Of a stretch of 64,000 bases of DNA, positions 11,745 to 22,745 are shown piece after piece (position 1 is the first letter of the stretch; each line of letters starts with the position of its first letter). Under the pieces are notes generated by a model. The model saw only the letters and a program-made list of their open reading frames with translations, did not search any database and had not been told where the DNA came from. Made by a program: the position numbers and the translations under genes. The stretch is from positions 25,625,213-25,689,212 of the forward strand of contig OZ022585.1 in the NCBI GenBank assembly GCA_963669155.1. The letters run 5' to 3'. The stretch is from Arbacia lixula (lineage: Eukaryota; Echinodermata; Echinoidea; Arbacioida; Arbaciidae).

Positions 11745-14700
11745 GTTAGTTCTCTCCCATTATGTCTCACCGTTCTCTCATATTCTTTAAGCTGTTAACA
11801 TGTGTGAGAAGTGCACAATGAGTCTACGATGAAGAATAAATACTTGACAGAGGTCTTCTGTCCATCTAAAATGTGTGTAAGCATATTGTTAGTTCCTTTT
11901 CACTAATTTCAGCTTTCTTTCTTTTCTTCTTCTTTTTTTTTTTTTTTTTTTTGGGGGGGGGTACAGTCTTGCCCTATTTTTGGTATTATAGATTGTAAGA
12001 AATGCATAATGTAACAAGGTCTTTGTAGACAGAAGCAACTTCACTGAGGGGATTCATTCAATTTGAGTGGTCTTTATAGAGAGGTGGTTGACATGCGTAA
12101 ATGTAGTGTGATTTGTATGATCATTATTACTCTTGAGTTATGAATCTATCCTTCTGTCGATCAGTACGTCCAGGGGGGCATTTCATGAAAGTAGTCAGCA
12201 CTGACTCGATAGTCAGGGCAAACAATTCCAGTGAAATCCTTGGTTTTGATTGGCTGAGAGGCACTAGCCTCTGACAGTTATGGTAACTGTCGGAGAAAGA
12301 CAACTTGTCAGTTCTAACAACTTTCATGAAACGGTCCCCAGGTGTACGAGGAGACCAAGTCTCTTTATTAACTGTATTGCTCCAAATTGCTGTGAGTGAT
12401 GAATCCATTGTTCTGTCGATCAGTACGACCAGGTGAAGGAGGAGACTAAGTCTCTTTAGTAACTGTATTGCTCCAAATTTGCTGTGAGTGATGAATCCAT
12501 TGTTCTGTCGATCAGGATGACCAGGTGGAGGAGGAGGAGGAGGAGACCCAGTCTCTGAGCTCCATGCACAGCCAGGCGTCTTGCTACCAGCAGGGCGGGG
12601 CGACCAGGAAGGCTGGCTGGCTTCAGGTCAAGAGCATGCTGGTGCAGAGGAAGCGCAAGCTGGACAGGGCCACCAAGAGAACCTGGAAGGAGTACTGGGG
12701 TAAGTTGTAAGCCATTCTGTATCAGACAGAATAGAGCTCTATGGTATGCTTGTGTGTGGGTCCACATATTGGGGTGAGTAGTAAGCCATTCTGTACCAGA
12801 CAGAATAGAGCTCTATGGTATGCTTGTGTGTGGGTCCACATACAGGGGTAAGCAGTAAGCCATTCTGTACCAGACAGAATGCAGCTCTATGGCATGCTTG
12901 TGTGTGGGTCCATATGCCCTTCGGCAACACTGAATGACTTCACTTTTGTGGATCCTGACTAACACGCTGTCTCTTTCTGTCATCAATATGCTATTGTATT
13001 GTGTCTTGTGTTTTGTTATCTGTGTATGTTTTGTGATGATGTTGTTATAAAAATGTTATTTTTACGGAAGATGTTGATCATCGTGGTAGTAGTATCGCTA
13101 CAGTAGTGATCTGTTGTCTCACGATAAGGCAAACTGGAGATTTTAGTCAGGCCTGACGAAGACTAGCAGTAGCGGTCGAAATGTTGCAATCTCCAGTTTG
13201 CCTTATCGTGAGACAACAGATCACTACTCTAGCAATGTTATTTTTATGGTCAAATAAGTAAAAAATAATAATGTGTTATTTGTGTGACAGTGGTGCACAG
13301 AGGGTTAAAAGGAACGTTAAGAGCACCTAGAATGAGGACTAGGGTAGGTGTTAATCCCTTCTGTGACAAACTACTAGTAGATGGCATTATTGTGTATTAC
13401 TTGTTGAAATGTGGTGTGCAGGGTGCTAATTGGAACAAGAGGAAACATGGAAGTGGGGAAGGTCTTAAAGGGCCCCTGTCATCAAAATATATGTTGACTT
13501 ATGTTGATGCAACATGATATGTACATAACAAAATCACTAACTGTTCAATGGAACTATGTGTCCTATATTTTAAAATAATTTTTCTTTATTTTTTCAAGGC
13601 CTGGTAATGTAAGGGTTAACTCTCTAATTACCATTGGCATTAAAGTGTGAAGTAAGCCAATGGGGTTTTCAAGGCCTGGTAATGTAAGGGGTAACTCTCT
13701 CATTACCATTGGCATGGAGATGTGAAGTAAGCCAATGGGGTTTTCAAGGCCTGGTAATGTAAGGGTTAACTCTCTCATTACCATTGGTATTAAGGTGTGT
13801 AGTAAGCCAATGGGGTTTTTCAAGGCCTGGTAATGTAAGGGTTAACTCTCTCATTACCATTGGCATGAAGATGTGAAGTAAGCCAATGGGGTTTTCAAGG
13901 CTTGATAATGTAAGGGTTAACTCTCTCATTACCATTGGTATAAGGTGTGTAGTAAGCCAATGGGGTTTTCAAGGCCTGGTTATGTAAGGGTTAACTCTCT
14001 CATTACCATTGGTATAAGGTGTGTAGTAAGCCAATGGGGTTTTTCAAGGCCTGGTAATGTAAGGGTTAACTCTCTCATTACCATTGGTATAAGGTGTGTA
14101 GTAAGCCAATTGGGTTTTCAAGGCCTGGTTATGTAAGGGTTAACTCTCTCATTACCATTGGTATAAGGTGTGTAGTAAGCCAATGGGGTTTTCAAGGCCT
14201 GGTTATGTAAGGGTTAACTCTCTCATTACCATTGGTATAAGGTGTGTAGTAAGCCAATGGGGTTTTCAAGGCCTGGTTATGTAAGGGTTAACTCTCTCAT
14301 TACCATTGGTATAAGGTGTGTAGTAAGCCAATGGGGTTTTCAAGGCCTGGTAATGACAGGATACAGAGCAGCTAGAAGGAGCATACTGGAGTAGGCTTGA
14401 GCCCAACATGTGCTTCTTACAGATATCTTCACTGGAAGCATGTGGTTAATTGACATTATTAACCGGATGTTAATCCGCTCAATCCCCTCAGGATTACCCA
14501 TCCAAATTTAGTGTGTGGAGATAATCCCTTTAAGTTGCCACCTTGGTGTACTGCATGTTTTTTATATCTGAACTTTGCATACCTTCAAAGAGTTAGCACA
14601 GAACGAGTTCACCTTTTCTGTGCTAGACAAATACTGCTCTCTGGTACTCTCTGTATTTTCTCTTAATATAACAGTTGTGGACAGATTGAACGGGGAAGGG

Positions 14701-17700
14701 TCATTCTTTAGCGTCTCATCACCACTGTTGTGTTTTTTAGCCAGGTTTTTATTAGTAGGACGTTGCTTGACCAAAATCTGTATTGATATTGTATAAGTGC
14801 ATTAAAGATGGCCTGTCCCTTTTACAAACATCTGCAAACTTCATGCAAGTTTGCACATATTTAGCACATATCTTTGGGATACTAAGTGTGAAAATTTAAG
14901 GTCAGAGGTTCTATAATTCTGGTAGAATAAATGAAAATCTAACTAGTTTTCACTGAAATTTGACCATTATTGTGGTACGAAAAAAGAAAGCTCGATCAAT
15001 TATCGAAGATTATTTCCTCAAAATCGAATATTGCGCTTTGTCGATTCCAGGGAAAGGTTATTATAGCCACTCTCCCTCAAATGATGACAAAGTCAGGGAA
15101 CTTTCAGAATTAGGTCAGCAGAAGAGACGGGATCATTCCACATGATGAATTAACCATGATATGTTTTTCTCTCTGTTCCTCTTAGTTTGTCTGAAGGGGA
15201 CTATGCTGCTGTTCTACCCCTGCTCAGAGAAGACTGCCCCCGATGAACAAAGTGAGCCCAGGCACATGCTCGGTAAGCAGGGACCAGGCTTCTTACTTTG
15301 GCTAGTTTAGTACAGAAATAAGCCATCAAGAGATTGAGAGAAAGCCAAAAGTTCATCTGTTGCTTCTTACTTTGGCTAGTTTAGCACAGAAATAAGCCAT
15401 CAAGAGATTGAGAGAAAGCCAAAAGTTCATCTGTTGCTTCTTACTTTGGCTAGTTTAGCACAGAATTAAGCCATCAAGAGATTGAGAGAAAGCCAAAAGT
15501 TCATCTGTTGCTTCTTACTTTGGCTAGTTTAGCACAGAAAAAAACATCAAGAGATTGAGAGAAAGCCAAAAGTTCATCTGTTGAATTTGTGGTGCCAAGA
15601 GTGCATAAACGCAATGTTGTTGACTTTGTTGAAAGTATCTTCAGTTCTGGGTGATGACTTGGCCAAGTGACGCATACAATCAAGTAAGAAAGCCATTCTT
15701 CCAAAACAGTTTCATATCAAGTTACCACAAATTTCTTGTTTCTTTGTTCTGTTGATATGGAAACCTTCAGAGACTATAATGGATGAATTAATGTTATTTT
15801 GTTGATGCTGTTTTGATGTGTTCAGTCGTGGAGGATGGGTTAGCCCAAGCTGTCCCTGAACATCCCAAAAGAGACAACATCTTCTGCCTGAGCACAGCCT
15901 TTGGGGATGCCTACCTGCTACAGGCCAGCAGCCAGATTGAGCTTGAGAACTGGGTGACTTCAGTACATTCAGGTGAGTTAGGGGAGGAGGATGAGGAGAA
16001 GGAGGTGAGGGAGTGAGAGTGGAGGAAGAGGAGGTGATGGTAGTATGGTAGTAGAGGGGTAGGGGTGAGGTGTGGGGTGGAAGAGGAGTGAAAGGAGGGA
16101 TGGAGACACACCAACCTTCTACAGGCTAACAGCCAGATTGAGCTGGAGAACTGGGTGACTTCAGTACATTCAGGTGAGGAGGGGGAGGGGGGAGGGGGAG
16201 GAGGAGGAAGTGAAGGAGTGAGAGTGGAGGAAGAGGAGGTGATGGTAGTATGGTAGTAGAGGGGTAGGGGTGAGGTGTGGGGTGGAAGAGGAGTGAAAGG
16301 AGGGATGGAGACACACCAACCTTCTACAGGCTAACAGCCAGATTGAGCTGGAGAACTGTGTGACTTCAGTACATTCAGGTGAGTTAGGGGAGGGGAAGGG
16401 GGAGGAGGAGGAGGAGGTGAGGGAGTGAGAGTAGAGGAAGACGAGGTGATGGTAGTATGGTAGTAGAGGGGTAGGGGTGAGGTGTGGGGTGGAAGAGGAG
16501 TGAAAGGAGGGGTGGAGACATGCCAACCTTCTACAGGCTAACAGCCAGATTGAGCTGGAGAACTGGGTGACTTCAGTACATTCAGGTGAGGAGGGGGAGA
16601 AGGAGGAGGGGGAGAAGGAGAAGGAGGAGGAGGGCCAGGAGTAATGGTGGTGGAGGATGAGGGGTGTGGTGGTAGATGGAGAGGAGGGTTGTTGGGAAAC
16701 ATTCCTACTGCAGGCTAACAGCCAGACTGAGCTATAGAACTGAATTATCCTGGTATATTCAGGTAAGATTGTTGAGGATGAGGATGAGAAGAAAGGAGAG
16801 AAGAAGGGAGAGAATAAAGAAAAAGCAGGAGGATGAAGAGGATGGATTAGTGAGATGAAGTCCCCCCCCCCCCCCCTCCCCTTAGCAAAATAGCATAACT
16901 TTTGATCAAAGATGTTGGGGCAGAATAATTTGGCAGGGTTGTTCCTTAACTTATTGACTAACTTGTGTGTGAAAATCACATGAATCCAATTAGTTATGCA
17001 TGAGTGGGCAAATTTGAAGGGCAAAAATGCCACTTTTCAAAAGTCACAAGGGTAATTGTTTATGCCGTTTTTAACAATACATTTTGCCATTTCTTGTGCG
17101 ATTTTTAAAGTGTTTTCACTCAACCGTGACACGAAAATAACTTCTTATGTTTACATAACAGGTCATGTTACATTTTTGTCAAAATATCCAGAGTTTTATT
17201 TTTTCACCAAAATAAAGGGGTTTTAAAAGTTTCAAATTCAAGAGGGATGAGTATTTGTTAAATGGTGCTCATTCAACCAGAACAGTGGGTTAAGTGTCAG
17301 GATAGGTGTTAGTGCATTGAGAGATGTATGATAAACATTAAAAGGACATAAATTATGCATCAGAAATGGAATTCATCAAAAATTCACATGACAAAGTCCC
17401 AAAATTACCTCTCCGATAAAAGGTTATGCTATTTTGCTTAGGGGGGGGGGGGGGGGGGACTTATTTTTGTGCTGTGTTTAGATCTCTGGGTGTGATATTC
17501 GTATTATCAGTGTATATCATAGAGACAACTTATGTGTGATTCTGAGTATCGTTGCCTTCCTAGAAGAAGGTTGTTCTCTAAACATACTCACCCACATGCT
17601 ATGAATATACATTGTATATATGTGTGGTACAGTTCATTTCCAAAGTGAGGGTGGAGGGTTCTCACCATTGTGTGTGAGACACACTTGTAGCGAGGGCAGG

Positions 17701-18032
17701 ATGTGTTAATTGAAACCAATTGAGTCGTGTCTGTGACTCGGGTCTCCAGCCTACCATAAGACAAACAGGGATATAGGGAATGGCCTGAGATAGAACGAAA
17801 GATAGAGGGGGAGGGGGAGAGTGGAGATAGAGGGAGGGAGATAGAAGGAGGGAGCGATAGAGGAAGGGAGAGATATGGGAGGGAGGGAGAGAGAGATAGG
17901 GAGGAGGGAGGGATAGAGGGAGGGAGGGAGAGAAAGATGGGAGAGAGGGAGAGAGGGAGGTGGGGAGATAGGGAGGGAGAGATAGAGGGAGGGAGGGGGG
18001 AGGGAGAGGCAGAGAGAGAGAGATGAGAGAAA

Positions 18033-18073
<41 letters not shown>

Positions 18074-18670
18074 GAGAAAGAGGGAGAGAGAGAAAGAGAG
18101 GGCCTTATAACTTTTGAGAGAGGGTCATAAAAATATTGAGAGGTTTAGAAAGATAGAAATAAAAGGATGTTTTTAGTCTATACTGGTACAGACCCGTTGG
18201 TTAGCAGGTAATGAGAGTTGAAAATGTATGGACGAAAGTGCAGAGAGAACTAATTAAAATGAGTAATTCTTTTATAGTATACAGTAAGTGGATTTTTCAT
18301 AAAGCAAATGTTAATATGTCATATTGCTTCAACCATTCGAAATCTTTAAACATTTAAGTAACTAGCTCCTATGTTTGTTTCTTAAGATACATTGAATAGA
18401 AATAAAAGAAGAATGATGGTTTCATTTTGCTGAAAAGGAAGTAAATGACACCACATTGCAATCTAAAAAATAATTGGCAGATAAGTACAAATTTACAGCG
18501 TGCAATACATTTCTTTTTCCTCATTTGGTCGTGGCAATCTAAAACAAGCTGCATTATCTGATGTTTGAACTTTAGGAGGAAGTAGTTAGCAGGAAAGATA
18601 GGGAGAGAAGTAGAGAAAGAGGTACGACATAGAAAGATAGAGAGATAACGAGAGTGGTGAGGGGAAGAGT

Positions 18671-18719
<49 letters not shown>

Positions 18720-19709
18720 AGAGAGGGGGAGTGAAAGATGGGAAAAGGGAACCAAAGGCCTGAAATTAAATGATGACAAAACCTACATTGTGTTATCATA
18801 TTGAAAATAATTTTGTCACTTTAAATGTCCCCCAAAAATGAAGTTGTGAAATGTTAAGGTCCACAAATCTGGTGAAAGTTTTTTTAGTTTTTGATAATCT
18901 GGAAGAATTTCGTAAACAGTATTTTCCTCTTCATTTGTTGATATTTAGACAACTTGTTATTGTAGGGCTCAGGCCTACAAATGGAATCTATTTGTACACC
19001 ACCTTACAAGATGGGACCTGCTTTTAAGATAAGGAGATATTGTCTCACATTTCTTCTACATTCAATTTCACAGACGATTCTTATTATGGAGAGGGGAAAT
19101 AATGAGACAATTGATGACTTGTTTGCTCAAGTGGTGTCAGCATTGTCTGTCAATCACTCTTTCCTTTGCAGACATTGGGACAAGGAGAAAAACAAATTGG
19201 TACTTCTTTGAAGTCTTGAGTATATCTCAAGTTGTTAGTCAAGACAAGGCTTAATATGATGGGTGATTTCATGGGGGTTTTATTGATCATTTATGTAACT
19301 ATTGAGTGGAACTAAAGGAAAAGGATAGTTTTAGGGTGTAGGATGGGGTGGGGTAGGGAAAGAGAGCTCTTAAATGATACTTTGGAAGAAAATTACAGAG
19401 AGGCAAACATATACAGATAAAGAGAGAGCAAGGGAGAGAGAGACATAGAGAGACAGACAGACAGAGAGACACACACACACACTCAGGTAGACAGAGAAGG
19501 AGGAAAAGAGACATACAGACAGCAAGAAAAGGGAGAGGTATAAAAAAAATGGACATGTTAAGGCAGCTAGGTTATTCAGAAAAACAAGCAATGCTGTCCC
19601 CTGAAGCCTTGATTCATTAGTGTAATGGTTGCCGCTGGTTACATATTAGTGCTATTAGTCACCTGGTGGGGAGAACCAGGGAGATGAGACAGAAGGGAGA
19701 GGACAAGAG

Positions 19710-19751
<42 letters not shown>

Positions 19752-19756
19752 AAGAG

Positions 19757-19800
<44 letters not shown>

Positions 19801-19924
19801 AAGAGAAAAGAGAGAGGGAGAGAGAGTAGAGAAGGTGAGGGAGAGAGAGAGAGAGTAGAGAAGGTGGAAGATGACAAGAGAAAAGAGAGAGAGAGAGAGA
19901 ATAGAGAAGGTGGGAGAGGACAAG

Positions 19925-19960
<36 letters not shown>

Positions 19961-22699
19961 AAGGTGATAGGGGACAAGAGAAAAGAGAGAGAGTAGAGAA
20001 GCTTATAGGGGACAAGAGAAAAGAGAGAGTAGTGAAGGTGGTAGGGGGCACGAGAAGAGAGAGAGAGAGAGAGTAGAGAAGCTTCTAGGGGACAAGAGAA
20101 AAGAGAGAGTAGTGAAGGTGGTAGGGGACACGAGAAGAGAGAGAGAGAGAGAGAGAAGAGAAGGTGGTAGAGGACAAGAGAAAAGAGAGAGGAGAGAGGA
20201 CCAGAGAGACAAGAGAAATGAAAGAGGGAACGAGAGAGAACGAGCCTGAAGGAGATTTAAGCAGCTAACGCACACATGTCCCTCTCAGTCACACATGACA
20301 GTAGGCAGCTTTCTAACGCGAGACCGAACGTCGAGCTACTACGAGTGACGTCATGTTTTGCCACTGCGCATGCCCGAAAGCCTACACTCGCGTCGCCGTC
20401 CAATTCTGACGACGGGAGTCGGGGGAAAATTCCCCGATTCCACGTTGTGGTGAAAACGACAACGTGAGTGCGATTCACTTGTCTAAACAATCGGAATAGG
20501 TAGGTCTTTTTTTGTTGTTTCTACTTCTTGCATCATAAAATAGTTTCTTGAGAGGGCTTGAAATATAAATTATCAATCATTATGCGATCACATTTTTCAT
20601 GAAATCGTTTCTTAGATCATGTAAATTTGAGTGAAAGTTTTGAATTTCATGTTTTAGCCGAAGTCATGTTTCCCAGCGGAAATCGACAAGGCCGGCCGCC
20701 CCGGCTGGCGGGCGACACATCGGGTGAGTTGCCTAGCCTAAATGGTTTTAGCTATCGGTAAAAGCGCAGGTATTTGCACAAAAATACTCGTTTATGAACA
20801 TTGTTAGGGTTAACTTTTCTGTTTATGGGTATGTTTAAGAAATTACTAGGCCTATTGCCCAGCATATCGCAGACAGTAGGCCTATGCAAATGCAAACATA
20901 TCCCTAGCTCGGTGTAAGTTAAAGCCTGCATGCGCCGAAGCCTGGAGCTCGCCATTTCGGTTGATTCAGCGTGCGATGTATTCGACCATAGCGCTGGCGA
21001 AGCTTCGCACCGCTCTACGCACGGTCTTTGATCTGAACATTTAGTCACGTGATATCGCTGAAGGCCGCGGCCCCGTCGTGAAAACCGAAAGCGGTTCTGC
21101 GACAAAACGAACGAGAGCTGCACAACGTCGATACGCCTCAGTTAACTCGTAGTAGCTGACGTTCGGTCTCAGGTTAGAAAGCTCCGTAGTAACAGTCGTA
21201 GGCCAGGGTTTCTAACAGTCGTAGGCTTGGGTTTCTAGCAGTCGTAGGCCAGGGTTTCTGTCAAAAGAAAGTGTGGTTTTTATGATGATGCAAAGCCATT
21301 GCTTATGTTGAACTAGGTTTACCAGCAAAACGTTTTGATATTTATACTATTTTGTTGGTTTATGTCAAAATGATATAATTACAAACAAATATGAGTATTA
21401 CAAGTATTCCCGAGAAAGAGCCCAGATATTGCATGGCTATGTATTAGCGTAGATGTAATATGAATGGAACAGTCTTCACCACTCAGGTAAACAAGAATTG
21501 ACCTCCAGGGAGGAGGTTGGCAGGGTGTAGGGAGCATAATGAAACCTGATGGAATCCTGTTAGCCTCGTCCTTGTTTCTTAACCTGATTAATCCATGGAG
21601 ACCTAGAATCCTACCAAGCAGTCACAGTGACTTGCAGGATTAAAGGGAATGTGTCCCTGAAAGAAGATGTGGAACCACTTTTCAATGACAATGGGTTTCA
21701 TTTCTTGCTTGGTTGTAGGATCACTGGAAGGAATCCTCTCAAAATCAAATCATTCAAATCAAGACCCTGATTGTAGGTCCCTCAGTCATGCCATGGAATC
21801 GGGTCAAACTGATTAAGAAGTAAGCTGAAATTCTGCCAATCAAATGGACTGGGCCCAATCATGTTACCAAATACTCCCCACAGTACCATCTATGATATCT
21901 CTGATGCGGAAGACTCTGCAATGCTCGACAGTATTCCAGGAGTTACTTGTACAGTATGCTTGTAAAATATTTGTTCTTCCCACCCTCATCAAGATTACTC
22001 CTTCTAGAAACTGAAAGATGGGTATTTGCTTTCCAGTTTACGTCCAGTCAATGTCCACTTTGTGCACATCTCAAGGTGAACATTGAATGAATGATGGTAT
22101 AACAAAGGGATAATGGCTTAGCTTCAGTATTGCATTTCTCTTCATTATTAATTTATGATACAAAATCCTGTAGAACACCCTCAATGAGCACTTTAAAGTC
22201 TATTTCTGATCTGAAACTGAGTTCAAATCCAGTTCACATGTAGATGTTGGTACTTTACTGCAAGACTAAAAAATACTCCTAGATTCAGTTTCCCTCCCTT
22301 GTCAAAAAACTATATTTAATTTTCTTTTAATGGTGTGGAGGATATGTCCCAGTTTTGCTGTCTGTAGACTGAATTGACAGGAATGTTACAAATGTTACAG
22401 TAATAGCCCTGGTCACTGGATACAGGAACACATCATGCAAACATATGTGCACCATCTCCCATCCGTGGGAAGTATTCCTTGACCACTGCAAGATATCCGT
22501 GCTGGGTCAAGATCATTCACATAATCATCCACCTCCTACCAAGTACCCAATTATACTCCTAGTTAAGGAGCAGCAACGTGGATTGCTGAAGGATGCTATG
22601 GGCATATCAAAACTCAAAGATATTATCTTGATTTTCAGTTTCACAATAAATCCCTTCATTATATTTAGTATAAGTAGAGAATTAACTAAATGCAAGAGA

Positions 22700-22745
<46 letters not shown>

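Noticed and set aside
16170-17033. 287-residue Ser/Pro/His-rich frame on the - strand
   Set aside because: It runs antisense through the duplicated PHn exon edges and GA spacers and into a MITE. It is repeat-driven.
19639-20275. RERERE-rich and SLSLSL-rich open frames
   Set aside because: Composition artefacts of GA-rich repeats on the two strands. No splice context or family similarity.
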